From the NCBI GenBank assembly GCA_955652675.1, contig CATPBP010000023.1:1-47203 (forward strand): a DNA stretch of 47,203 nucleotides, given 5' to 3'. Made by a program: the position numbers and the translations under genes. The notes below the pieces were generated by a model. The model did no database searches, was not told the DNA's origin, and was given only the letters and a program-made list of their open reading frames with translations. Positions within the stretch are counted from its first letter, which is position 1. Every line of letters begins with the position of its first letter. Source of the stretch: Candidatus Dormiibacterota bacterium (GTDB lineage Bacteria; Chloroflexota; Dormibacteria; Dormibacterales; Dormibacteraceae). Shown here in pieces: positions 32,562 through 40,730 of the stretch.

Positions 32562-32757
32562 TCGTGGCAGTCTAGGAGCGGATCAGGCCCGCACGCAATC
32601 AGTCCGGCCGGGCCCCTGGGCTCTGGATCCCCCCAAGGCGACGGCCGCCACACGGGGGTCTGCGCCAGCCGCTCCGCAAGTTGCTCCACTGCCTGGAGCA
32701 TGCCCCAAGAGAACTCCTGCGGATGCCCGGCCTCTCCCCGTCTCGGGAGGGGGGCGC

Positions 32758-34077
32758 TCAGTGCGCGGCGGTGGGCGAGCCGGCCCGTCTCAGGCGCAGG
32801 GCGAGGCTGGAGGCGACCCCCGCCAGGCAGACGGTGGTGGCGCCCAGGAAGGCGAAGGCAGGTCCGCGCAGGTAGAGTGCTCCGCCCACCACGGCTCCCG
32901 CCACCTCGGCCGCGTTGAGCAGCAGCGCGTAGAGACCCTGAGTTCGCCCCTGCGCCCCGGCCGGGGCCATCCGGCTCACCTCCGCCATCAGAGCGGGGTT
33001 GCCGGCCGCGGTCAGGGACCCCTCAAGGAAGCCGATCATGATCAGGAGCGGGACGCTGGAGATGAACGGGTAGGTCGCGGCCAGCAGTCCGTAGGTCAAC
33101 AGCGCCAGCGTGCCGGCCCGCAGCGCCCCGAGGCGGTCTGCCAGGCCGCCGGCCAGGCCCCCGAGGAGAACGATCGGCAGGGCGTAGGTGGCGAATGAGA
33201 CCCCGACCAGGAAGGGGCTCGCTCCCCGGCTGGTGATGTAGAGGCTCCAAACCGAGTCGTAGGTGCCGAACACCCAGTAGACCGGGGCGCCGAGCAGGAC
33301 GACCGGCAGGAGCGGACGGAGCGACTTCCAGGCGCTGATGTCCGGCTCGCCCCCCTCCCGGCTCTGGCTCCCCGGCGGCGGCGCCGGCAGCCGGAGCATG
33401 AGCGGCACGGCCAGCAGACAGACCAGGGCGGCGCCGACGAAGACCGCGTCCAGCCGGATTCCGGCCACCAGGCCGCCCAGCGCAGGACCCAGCAGGACGC
33501 CCGCCATGTCCGAGGCTCGCAGCCACCCGAAGGCCTTGCCGCGTCCCTCCGACTGGGTGAGATCGGCCATCAGGGCGGTGGCGACGATCGAGACGGAGCC
33601 GCCGGCCAGCGCGTGCAGGAAGCGGACGGCGATCAGTGCAGCGGGCGGGAGGCCGACCAGATAGATGGGAAAGAACAGCGCGTAGACGAGCAGGCCGCCC
33701 ACCAGCAGCGGGCGCCGGCCGTAGCGGTCCGAGAGCCAGCCGGCGGGGTACTGGACCAGCGCCCGGCCGCAGACACCGGCGGCGAAGACCAGGCCGACGA
33801 GCAGCGAGCTGGCCCCCTTGGACGCGATGTAGAGGGGCAGGATGGGGAGAAAGAAGCTGACCCCCATGGAGGTGAGCCCGTTCCCGATCAGCAGCGTCCA
33901 TAGAGCTCGCGGGTCGACCCTGCCCTCGCGAGGCAGCGCGACCTGGTCGCTCCCCGGAGCCTCCTGTGCCAAGCCGGGCGATCTAGAGGTGCGGCCGGAA
34001 AACCGGCCGAGGGATTCGGTGGCCAGGTGCGCCAGCTGCAAGGAGGCGACCAGCACCGCAGTGAGCGTATTCGACAT
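32758..34077 (-). CDS. MFS transporter (multidrug/arabinose-efflux type)
   Basis: 439 residues. After an atypical 55-residue N-terminus come 12 membrane segments, beginning LWTLLIGNGLTSMGVSFFLP. Loop 2-3 reads GWLSDRYGRRPLLVGG and the drug-antiporter-like motif LLGPALGGLVAG is present in segment 5. A long cytoplasmic loop with RLPAPPPGSQSREGGEPD separates the halves. The N-terminal extension may be spurious, but no later canonical start precedes the first membrane helix. It follows the DHA2 transporter on the same strand after 114 bases. Confidence 0.88.
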   Translation of the reverse strand: MSNTLTAVLVASLQLAHLATESLGRFSGRTSRSPGLAQEAPGSDQVALPREGRVDPRALWTLLIGNGLTSMGVSFFLPILPLYIASKGASSLLVGLVFAAGVCGRALVQYPAGWLSDRYGRRPLLVGGLLVYALFFPIYLVGLPPAALIAVRFLHALAGGSVSIVATALMADLTQSEGRGKAFGWLRASDMAGVLLGPALGGLVAGIRLDAVFVGAALVCLLAVPLMLRLPAPPPGSQSREGGEPDISAWKSLRPLLPVVLLGAPVYWVFGTYDSVWSLYITSRGASPFLVGVSFATYALPIVLLGGLAGGLADRLGALRAGTLALLTYGLLAATYPFISSVPLLIMIGFLEGSLTAAGNPALMAEVSRMAPAGAQGRTQGLYALLLNAAEVAGAVVGGALYLRGPAFAFLGATTVCLAGVASSLALRLRRAGSPTAAH

Positions 34078-34191
34078 ACGCGCAGCGAGGAGCGCAGGAG
34101 CTTGCTTTGGGGGCCCCGCTTGCGGGGAATGCCACGCGGCAGATGGCGTGCATGGGCGCCGAAGATACGGTCGGGCTTTTCAGCTGCACCC

Positions 34192-35748
34192 CTACGGGTT
34201 GAAGGCCGGCTTCCGCAGGCCGACCAGATTGATCAAGGCGCCGGCCACCAGCAGCGCCGTGCAAAGCCACATAGCGAGGTGGAAGGCGTCGGTGGAGGCC
34301 TGAAGCGCCGGGGAGAGCCAGCGTGTGTCGACCGGCCGGTTCAGGGGGCTCACGTCCGCTGGGTGCGCCCCCAGCCGCGCATAGAAGACGGCGGAGACGC
34401 CGACGAAGACGAGCGCCCCCGCCAGCTGCGGCCCGACCCGTGAGAGTGCGTTGTTGAAGGCAGAGGCAACTCCGGAATGCTGGCTCGAAACCGAGGTCAT
34501 CAGCGCCGTGGTCAGCGGCGTGACCAGAACGCTGATCCCGAGACCGAAGAGGACCGTGGCCGGGAAGACATCGATCCAGTAGCTGGGGGGCGGCAGCAGG
34601 CTCGAGGGGTGGGCGAAGTCCAGGCGCCAGGGAGTCGTGCTCTGCGGCAGACGGCTGTACCAGAGGACGGCCGCGGCCATGAGCAGCGGCCCCGCGACCA
34701 GGAAGGGACGCGGCCCGAACTCAGTGGCCAGCCGGCCCATGCGTGACGAGAGAAAGATCAGGAGCAGGCTGCCGGGGAGGCCGGCAAGCCCGGCGGCGGC
34801 GGCGGAGTAGCCGATGATGCCCTGCAGGTAGAGCGGCAGGTAGTAGCCCATGACGTAGAGCGCGCCGTAGATCACCAGAGTCGAGATGTTCACCGTGTTG
34901 AAGGTCCGAGACGCGAAGAGGTCGAGCGGCACCAGGGGATTGCGGGCACGCCGCAGCGTGAAGGGCAGACAGATGAGCGCGACGGCGCCCAGCAGCAGCA
35001 GGACCCAGCCTACCGGCGACTGCCAGGCGCGCTGCTCTCCATAGATGGTGCCGAAAGAGAGGCCGCCCACCGCCAGCGCGAACAGTGCCGCATCGAGCCA
35101 GTCGAAGTCGCGCTTGGCTTCCTCGTCGCGGCTCTCCGGCAGGTGCACCAGCGCGGCGTACAGCGCCACCAACACCAGCGGCACGTTGATCAGGAACACG
35201 GCCCGCCAGCTGATCGTGTCCACCAGAAGACCGCCGACGAACGGGCCGCCCAGCGTCAGCAGCGAGGTGCCGGCGGCCCAGAGCCCGTACGCTCGCCCCT
35301 GCTGGTCGCCTTCGAAGTTGACTCGCAGGAGGGCCAGGGACCCCGGCACGAGCAGCGCTCCTGCCGCGCCCTGCAGCACGCGGAAGAGGATCAGGAGCTC
35401 GAGGTTGGGAGCCAGTCCGCAGAGCAGAGACGCGATCCCGAAGCCGGCCAGGCCCAGCACGAACATCCGTCTGCGGCCGTACTCGTCGCTGAGCGCTCCA
35501 GCCAGAACCAGGAGTGCGGAGACGGTCAACAGGTAGCCGCTGTAGATGTAGGTTTGCCCCTCGAGCGTCCCCAGGAACTGGCTCGGCAGATCGCGGCCGA
35601 TCCGGGGCAGGGCGACGGTGACCACGGTCCCGTCGAGGAAGACGATGCCGGAGCCGAGGATGGCGGCCACCAGCACCCAGCGACGGGCAGTGTCGGTGAG
35701 CTGAGCGGCCGGAGCGGTCGGGCCCGCGGGGCTACCCACTCCGGTCAT
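34192..35748 (-). CDS. DHA2-family (EmrB/QacA-type) MFS drug exporter
   Basis: 518 residues with 14 membrane segments, as in DHA2 proton-drug antiporters. Seen: segment 1 IVFLDGTVVTVALPRIGRDL with the family Asp, GALSDEYGRRRMFVLG in loop 2-3, LVPGSLALLRVNF, and motif C GGPFVGGLLVDTISWRAVFL. Conserved FDWLDAALFALAVGGLSFG precedes segment 7. ATG 35748 has GGAGGAG seven bases upstream. Likely exports a toxic or hydrophobic compound; no regulator is adjacent. Divergent from DUF1684. Confidence 0.92.
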   Translation of the reverse strand: MTGVGSPAGPTAPAAQLTDTARRWVLVAAILGSGIVFLDGTVVTVALPRIGRDLPSQFLGTLEGQTYIYSGYLLTVSALLVLAGALSDEYGRRRMFVLGLAGFGIASLLCGLAPNLELLILFRVLQGAAGALLVPGSLALLRVNFEGDQQGRAYGLWAAGTSLLTLGGPFVGGLLVDTISWRAVFLINVPLVLVALYAALVHLPESRDEEAKRDFDWLDAALFALAVGGLSFGTIYGEQRAWQSPVGWVLLLLGAVALICLPFTLRRARNPLVPLDLFASRTFNTVNISTLVIYGALYVMGYYLPLYLQGIIGYSAAAAGLAGLPGSLLLIFLSSRMGRLATEFGPRPFLVAGPLLMAAAVLWYSRLPQSTTPWRLDFAHPSSLLPPPSYWIDVFPATVLFGLGISVLVTPLTTALMTSVSSQHSGVASAFNNALSRVGPQLAGALVFVGVSAVFYARLGAHPADVSPLNRPVDTRWLSPALQASTDAFHLAMWLCTALLVAGALINLVGLRKPAFNP

Positions 35749-35764
35749 CAGCGCTCCTCCGCCC

Positions 35765-35770
35765 GATACT
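35765..35770 (+). promoter_or_regulatory. -10 element (GATACT) for the DUF1684 gene
   Basis: GATACT matches TATAAT-type -10 elements at four positions and ends 7 bases before ATG 35778. It sits in the 29-base gap between divergent genes. Confidence 0.38.
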
Positions 35771-35777
35771 TCGGGCC

Positions 35778-36380
35778 ATGAACGTCCAGGACTATCTCGA
35801 CATCGTCGACTTCCGCAGGCGCGTCGGCGACGCCTACCGCTCAGGCTCCCTCGAGGCCTGGCGCGCCGCCCGCGACCGTCTGTTCAGAGAACATCCTCAG
35901 TCGCCGATACCGCTCGAGCAGCGAGCTGCATTTCGGGGCGTGCCCTGGTTTCCGCCCGACCCAGCCTACAGGGTGGCGGCCCGGCTGGAAGCCGGCGACG
36001 GCGACCTCCTGGAGATCGATACCGGCGGCGACGACGGGGTGGTCCGCTATCGCCGGGCCGGGACCCTGCGCTTCGAGCTTCAGGGCGAGCAGCTGGGCCT
36101 GACCGTGCTCTGGATCGTGGGCTACGGAGGAGGGCTGTTCCTTCCCTTCCGGGATGCCACGTCTGGCCAGGAGACCTACGGAGGCGGCCGCTACCTCTTC
36201 GACACCATCAAGAACACAGACGCCGGCTGCCTGGAGATAACCCCGGGCTCACCCGAGCTGACCATCGACTTCAACTGGGCCTACCACCCTTCCTGCGTGT
36301 ACAACCCGCGCTACGCCTGCCCGCTGGCCCCACCCGAGAACCGCCTGACCCTTCCCATCCGCGCCGGCGAAAAGCTCTAG
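35778..36380 (+). CDS. DUF1684 domain protein
   Basis: 200 residues. The C-terminal signature is intact: FLPFRDATSGQETYGGGRYL, DFNWAYHPSCVYNPRYACPL and APPENRLTLPIRAGEK, which define DUF1684. The N-terminal half is helical (DYLDIVDFRRRVGDAY) then beta-rich. Conserved Cys, Asn and Tyr in the signature suggest an active or metal site, but function is not known to me. No signal peptide. The stop overlaps that of the convergent ABC ATPase gene by 4 bases. Confidence 0.9.
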   Translation: MNVQDYLDIVDFRRRVGDAYRSGSLEAWRAARDRLFREHPQSPIPLEQRAAFRGVPWFPPDPAYRVAARLEAGDGDLLEIDTGGDDGVVRYRRAGTLRFELQGEQLGLTVLWIVGYGGGLFLPFRDATSGQETYGGGRYLFDTIKNTDAGCLEITPGSPELTIDFNWAYHPSCVYNPRYACPLAPPENRLTLPIRAGEKL

Positions 36381-37327
36381 CCCGTAGGCTCCGCCGCGAT
36401 CTCCAGGAGCTTGGGCAGGGTGAGGAGTCCCAGCACCTCGCCGTTCCGGTTGACCCTGAGGCGGTCGGTGTCGTGCAGGATCATCGCGGAGAGCGCGTCC
36501 GCCAGAGTGGCCTCGGCCGGGATGGCGGGCAGGGAGTCGGCCGAGACCGTCTTCTCCAGCCTGGCCGGGTCGATGCGCACCACCGAGAGCCTCTTCTGGC
36601 CGCGGTCGGGGCCCAGGAAGTCGGCGACGAAGTCGTTGGCCGGCCTGGCCAGGATTCGGGCCGGACTGTCGTACTGCTGGAGGATGCCTCCCTCGCGCAG
36701 GAGGGCGATCCGGTCGCCCATCTTCACCGCCTCGTCGATGTCGTGGGTGACGAAGACCACGATCTTGCGCATTCGCTGCTGGATGTCCAGGAACTCGTTC
36801 TGCAGGCGGTCCCGGGTGACCCGATCGATGGCGCCGAAGGGCTCGTCCATGAGCAGGACGGGCGGGTCCGCTCCCAGCGCCCTGGCGACGCCAACCCGCT
36901 GGCGCTGGCCGCCGGAGAGCTGGTGCGGGTAGCGGGAGGCGAACCGCGCCGGCTCCAGGCCCACCAGTTCCAGCAGCTCTGTGACCCGTTTCTTGATCCG
37001 GTTTCCGTCCCAGCCCAACAGGTTGGGCACGGTGGCAACGTTGTCGGCGACCGTCATATGCGGGAAGAGGCCCACCTGCTGGATGACGTAGCCCATCTTC
37101 AGCCGCAGTGGCACCGGGTCGACCTTGGTCACGTCCTCGCCGTCCAGCAGGATCCGGCCGGAGCTCGGCTCGATCAGCCGGTTGATCATCCGCAGCGTCG
37201 TGGTCTTGCCGCAGCCGGACGGACCGACCAGCACGCAGGTCTCCCCGTCGCGGATCTCCAGGGTCAGCTCCTGCACGGCCATCTGGCCGTTGGGGTATCG
37301 CTTCGACACCTTCTCGAGTGTCAGCAT
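36377..37327 (-). CDS. Osmoprotectant (glycine betaine/proline/choline) ABC transporter ATP-binding protein
   Basis: 316 residues. ABC ATPase: Walker A LVGPSGCGKTTTLRMINRL (about 34), Q-loop VIQQVGLFPHMTV, signature HQLSGGQRQRVGVARAL, Walker B VLLMDEPFGAIDRVTRD and H-loop VFVTHDIDEAVKMGD. The first-motif MINRL and the C-terminal extension with one CBS-like segment (PAEATLADALSAMILHDTDR) mark the OpuA/OpuB/OpuC group rather than amino-acid uptake ATPases. ATG 37327 is 7 bases from a -10 element. It is divergent from its permease genes across 23 bases. Confidence 0.91.
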   Translation of the reverse strand: MLTLEKVSKRYPNGQMAVQELTLEIRDGETCVLVGPSGCGKTTTLRMINRLIEPSSGRILLDGEDVTKVDPVPLRLKMGYVIQQVGLFPHMTVADNVATVPNLLGWDGNRIKKRVTELLELVGLEPARFASRYPHQLSGGQRQRVGVARALGADPPVLLMDEPFGAIDRVTRDRLQNEFLDIQQRMRKIVVFVTHDIDEAVKMGDRIALLREGGILQQYDSPARILARPANDFVADFLGPDRGQKRLSVVRIDPARLEKTVSADSLPAIPAEATLADALSAMILHDTDRLRVNRNGEVLGLLTLPKLLEIAAEPTG

Positions 37328-37330
37328 TCG

Positions 37331-37348
37331 CACCACTCTAAAGTGGTG
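37331..37348. promoter_or_regulatory. Palindromic bidirectional promoter of the osmoprotectant transporter
   Basis: The palindrome CACCACT-CTAA-AGTGGTG (7-bp arms) carries TAAAGT on the plus strand (37339-37344, 6 bases before ATG 37351) and TAGAGT on the minus strand (37340-37335, 7 bases before ATG 37327). The two -10 hexamers overlap by 2 bp, so both genes could start transcription at their own start codons. The palindrome could also be a repressor site. Confidence 0.55.
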
Positions 37349-37350
37349 GA

Positions 37351-38007
37351 ATGCTCTTGGCGGCGCAGGATCCCTGGATCCGCTGGGACTGGGTCCAGAG
37401 CCACACACAGCGCATAACGGACGCCACCGTCCAGCACATCGAGCTCACCGCCATCGCCGTCGGCCTCGGCTTCCTTCTCGCGGTGCCGATCGGTCTCTTC
37501 GCCTGGCGCTATCGGAAGGGCCGGGGCGCCGTCCTCTCGGTCGCCGGCGCCCTCTACACCATCCCCTCGCTCGCGCTCTTCGCCCTCCTGGTGCCCTACA
37601 CCGGGCTGACCTTCGTCACGGCCGAGATCGGGCTGGTCTCGTACACGCTCCTGATCCTGGTCCGCAACATCGTCGTCGGGCTGGACGGGGTGCCCGCCGA
37701 GGTGCGCGACGCCGCCCGGGGTATGGGCTTTCGGACCGGCGCCCAGCTGCTCCGGGTAGAGCTGCCGCTGGCGCTGCCGGTGATCATGGCCGGGGTTCGG
37801 ATCGCGACCGTGACGACCATCGGGCTGGTCACCATCACCGCCCTGATCGGCGAGGGCGGTCTCGGCCAGCTGATCCTGGACGGCCTGGTCCGCGACTTCC
37901 GCACCCCGCTCGTGGTGGGCGGCGTGCTGTCCATCGCGCTGGCCATCCTTTGCGATGTCGGGCTTGGCTTCCTCCAGCGCGCGATCACCCCCTGGAGCCA
38001 CGCATGA
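37351..38007 (+). CDS. Osmoprotectant ABC transporter permease (first)
   Basis: 218 residues with five or six membrane segments. The binding-protein-dependent permease EAA-like loop reads RDAARGMGFRTGAQLLRVEL followed by PLALPVIMAGVRIATVTT; ALIGEGGLGQLI is the usual end motif. N-terminus has a periplasmic-facing stretch DWVQSHTQRI before the first helix. Highly similar in layout to the second permease, as in OpuC systems with two different permeases. Its stop overlaps the next start as ATGA. Confidence 0.91.
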   Translation: MLLAAQDPWIRWDWVQSHTQRITDATVQHIELTAIAVGLGFLLAVPIGLFAWRYRKGRGAVLSVAGALYTIPSLALFALLVPYTGLTFVTAEIGLVSYTLLILVRNIVVGLDGVPAEVRDAARGMGFRTGAQLLRVELPLALPVIMAGVRIATVTTIGLVTITALIGEGGLGQLILDGLVRDFRTPLVVGGVLSIALAILCDVGLGFLQRAITPWSHA

Positions 38008-38726
38008 ACTTCCTCGGCGAGGTGGCCCGATGGTTCGCCGACCCGGCCCACTGGCAGGGCGCCAACGGGATCCCCACCCGGCTCGAGGAGCACGTTTTGA
38101 TGTCGCTGATCGCCACGGCCGTCGCGGCGCTGGTCGCGCTCCCCATCGGCCTCCTCCTCGGGCACTACGGCGTCGGGGGCGCCATCGCCATCAACATCTC
38201 CAACATCGGCCGGGCGCTGCCATCTTTCGCGATCCTCGTGCTGCTGGTCCAGCTGGTGGGCATCGGCGCCATCCCCGCCTTCATAGCACTGGTGGCGCTG
38301 GCCATCCCGCCGATCGTGACCAACAGCTTCGTCGGCATGCGCGACGTCGACCCGGAGCTGCGTGACGCCGCCCGCGGCCTGGGCTTCCGGGAAAGCCGGA
38401 CGCTGCTCCGGGTCGAGCTTCCCAACGCCATGCCGGTGGTGATGGCCGGCATCCGCACGGCCGGGGTGCAGGTCGTCGCCACCGCAACCCTGGCCGCGCT
38501 GGTTGGATGGGGCGGCCTCGGCCGCTACATCGTGGACGGCATCGCCAACCGGAACTTCGTGGAGGTCTTCGCGGGCGCGGTGCTCGTCGCCCTGCTCGCC
38601 GCCGCGGCCGAGATCGGGCTGGCGGTGCTGCAATACGTCCTCACGCCCGCCGGACTGCGCAGCCGGATCAAGCAAGAACGGCAGGCGGCGGTTAGCATCC
38701 AGGCCCAGGCAGAGCCGGCGCGCTGA
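38004..38726 (+). CDS. Osmoprotectant ABC transporter permease (second)
   Basis: 240 residues. Begins MNFLGEVARWFADPAHW, then five to six membrane helices; EAA-like loop RDAARGLGFRESRTLLRVEL and PNAMPVVMAGIRTAGVQVV, then ALVGWGGLGRYIVDG. The C-terminus is basic and Gln-rich. ATG 38004 overlaps the previous stop; the upstream open frame is antisense. Pairs with the first permease and the ATPase to form the membrane core of a glycine betaine/choline-type importer. Confidence 0.91.
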   Translation: MNFLGEVARWFADPAHWQGANGIPTRLEEHVLMSLIATAVAALVALPIGLLLGHYGVGGAIAINISNIGRALPSFAILVLLVQLVGIGAIPAFIALVALAIPPIVTNSFVGMRDVDPELRDAARGLGFRESRTLLRVELPNAMPVVMAGIRTAGVQVVATATLAALVGWGGLGRYIVDGIANRNFVEVFAGAVLVALLAAAAEIGLAVLQYVLTPAGLRSRIKQERQAAVSIQAQAEPAR

Positions 38727-38862
38727 TCTCAGGCCTGCGACTGCTCCAGAGCGGAGGTAGGGTAACTTTCGTCGAGCAAAGCGCGTGGCGCGAACGCCGT
38801 CGCGCATGACAGCGGGCCGGCACTCGGCAGCCGGACCACATACCTCAAGGAGGAATGAGCAC

Positions 38863-39780
38863 ATGGCATCGTGGGCGTACCGCGCCCTGCTGTCCTCGGT
38901 ACTGGGGCTGAGCCTCATCGCCAGCGCCTGTGGGTCGTCTGGCGGCGGCTCTCCTTCCACGAGCAGCAAGGGGACCATCAACGTGGCGGGATTCAACTTC
39001 GCTGAGTCGTCGATCCTGGCCAACGTCTATGGCGGCGCTCTGAAGGGCGCCGGCTACACCGTGAACTACAAGCTCAACCTTGGCAGCCGCGAGGTCGTCG
39101 AGCCGGCTCTCGAAAAGGGCGACATCGACCTCTATCCCGGCTATGCCGCGACTGAGCTGGAGTTCCTCAACAAGGGCAAGGGCGAGGCGACCCCCGACGC
39201 GGCGGCCACAGTCGCCAAGCTCAACACCTATCTCGAGCCCAAGGGACTGAAGGCGCTCAACCCGTCACCCGCCACCGACGAGAACGCCTTCGCGGTGCTC
39301 AAGAGCGGCAAGTACGGGACCAATAAGACGCTCTCCGAGCTGGTGCCGGTGGCTCCCCAGATGACGCTGGGCGGTCCGCCCGAGTGCCCCAACCGCCCCT
39401 TCTGCCAGGCTGGACTGCAGAGGGTCTACGGGCTGAACTTCAAGGCTTTCAAGCCGCTCGACGCGGGCGGCCCGCTGACCAAGGCGGCCCTGGACAAGGG
39501 CGACATCGACATCGGCCTCGTCTTCTCCAGCGACAGCGCCTACTCGACCGGCAAGTACGTCCAGCTACAGGACGACAAGCATCTGCAGAACGCCGACAAC
39601 ATCGTTCCGCTCGGGCGCTCCAAGGTCCTGACGGGTGACGCCACCACCACCCTCAACAACGTCTCAACCAAGCTCACCACAGACGACCTGATCCAGATGA
39701 ACAAGAAGGCGGACGTGGACAAGGCCGACCCCGACCAGATCGCGGCAACCTGGCTCAAGGACCACGGCTTCAAGACCTGA
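38863..39780 (+). CDS. Osmoprotectant ABC transporter substrate-binding lipoprotein
   Basis: 305 residues. Signal peptide with lipobox LIASAC, Gly/Ser linker, then an OpuAC-type periplasmic domain: INVAGFNFAESSILANVYGG, ALEKGDIDLYPGYAATELEF, ATDENAFAVLKSG, and LDKGDIDIGLVFSSDSAY. These correspond to the two-lobed quaternary-ammonium-binding proteins of OpuC type. AAGGAGGA about eight bases ahead of ATG 38863 fixes the start. A hairpin terminator follows within 16 bases of the stop, so this closes the permease-binding protein transcript. The 136-base gap before it could hold its own promoter. Confidence 0.92.
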   Translation: MASWAYRALLSSVLGLSLIASACGSSGGGSPSTSSKGTINVAGFNFAESSILANVYGGALKGAGYTVNYKLNLGSREVVEPALEKGDIDLYPGYAATELEFLNKGKGEATPDAAATVAKLNTYLEPKGLKALNPSPATDENAFAVLKSGKYGTNKTLSELVPVAPQMTLGGPPECPNRPFCQAGLQRVYGLNFKAFKPLDAGGPLTKAALDKGDIDIGLVFSSDSAYSTGKYVQLQDDKHLQNADNIVPLGRSKVLTGDATTTLNNVSTKLTTDDLIQMNKKADVDKADPDQIAATWLKDHGFKT

Positions 39781-39795
39781 TCCCGATTTGACCTG

Positions 39796-39823
39796 GGGGC
39801 GGCCCGAGCGGCCGCCCCATTTC
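39796..39823 (+). terminator. Rho-independent-type terminator of the osmoprotectant operon
   Basis: A perfect 9-bp stem GGGGCGGCC/GGCCGCCCC (39796-39804 with 39810-39818), loop CGAGC, followed by ATTTCT. The T-tract is short but the stem is very stable and lies 15 bases after the stop. Confidence 0.65.
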
Positions 39824-39889
39824 TCCGCCGAGCGAGCAGACGCCGGCCGGCGCGAGGACCACCTGGCCGAGCTGGGCTGGGAGATCGTC

Positions 39890-40624
39890 ATGCCTTTCCC
39901 GATGAGGACGCACGCCCAGCTGGCGCTGGAGGAGGTGCTCCTCGACCGGCTCATCGACGGCCTTCGCGGGCCCACCCTTCGCTTCTGGGAGTGGGCCGAG
40001 CCGTCCCTGGTGCTGGGCAGCCACCAGGTGCTCGCCAACGAGGTCGACCTGGAGGCCGCCCGCAAGCAGCGCTTCAAGGTCGGGCGGCGGATGAGCGGCG
40101 GGGGCACCATGCTGGTGGAGCCCGGCCGCAGCATCACCTACTCGCTCTATGCGCCGGAGTCGGTGGTGCGAGGGCTCAGCTTCGTGGAGTCGTTCGCCGC
40201 TCTCGACGGCTGGGTCGTGGAATGCCTGCGCGAGCTGGGGGCGCCCGCCGCGCACCGCCCCATCAACGACATCGTCTCGCCGGAGGGCAAGATGGGCGGC
40301 GCCGCCCAGGCCCGCAGGCGCAGGTTCCTGGTCCACCACACGGTGATCGCGCACGAGATCGATCCCGAGCTCGTCCCGCGGCTGATCCGGATCGGCCGCG
40401 AGCGGGTCTCGCCGCGGGGAGTGCGCAGCGCCGAGAAGACCGTCTCGCCGCTCAGCCGCTGGCTGAACCTGGGCCGCGACCAGGTCGTGGAGGCGCTGGC
40501 GGCCTGCTTCCTGGGCAGGTATCCGGCGCACTTCGACACTCTGAGCGCCGAGGAGCTCGCTTCGGCCCACCGGCTGGCGGCCACCAAGTACTCCCGTCGC
40601 GAATGGATCGACCGTTTCCCGTGA
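39890..40624 (+). CDS. Lipoate-protein ligase A/octanoyltransferase-like protein
   Basis: About 244 residues. BPL/LplA/LipB fold: THAQLALEEVLLDRL at the start, LRFWEWAEPSLVLGSHQ, the lipoyl-adenylate-binding RRMSGGGTMLVEPGRSITYS and the active-site Lys in NDIVSPEGKMGGAAQARRRR followed by FLVHHTVI. It could attach lipoate or transfer octanoyl groups to lipoyl domains, or be a paralogue of unknown target; no lipoyl-domain gene is nearby. ATG 39890 with GGGAG six bases ahead is preferred; TTG 39788 would place the upstream terminator hairpin inside the coding region, though the residues ELGWEIV just before the ATG look family-like. Confidence 0.82.
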   Translation: MPFPMRTHAQLALEEVLLDRLIDGLRGPTLRFWEWAEPSLVLGSHQVLANEVDLEAARKQRFKVGRRMSGGGTMLVEPGRSITYSLYAPESVVRGLSFVESFAALDGWVVECLRELGAPAAHRPINDIVSPEGKMGGAAQARRRRFLVHHTVIAHEIDPELVPRLIRIGRERVSPRGVRSAEKTVSPLSRWLNLGRDQVVEALAACFLGRYPAHFDTLSAEELASAHRLAATKYSRREWIDRFP

Positions 40625-40730
40625 GCCGAAACCGCGGGCGGCGGTGGCCGGGGGCCGAACACCGGGTGCTGCGTGGTCCTGCGGAGCAGGCGCGAACCCC
40701 TGACATCGCTTAAAAAGTGAGGTGACCTTC

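Noticed and set aside
34114-34127. CCCCGC-TT-GCGGGG hairpin between the two MFS genes
   Set aside because: Two-base loop and no T-tract on either strand; no basis to call it a terminator or operator.
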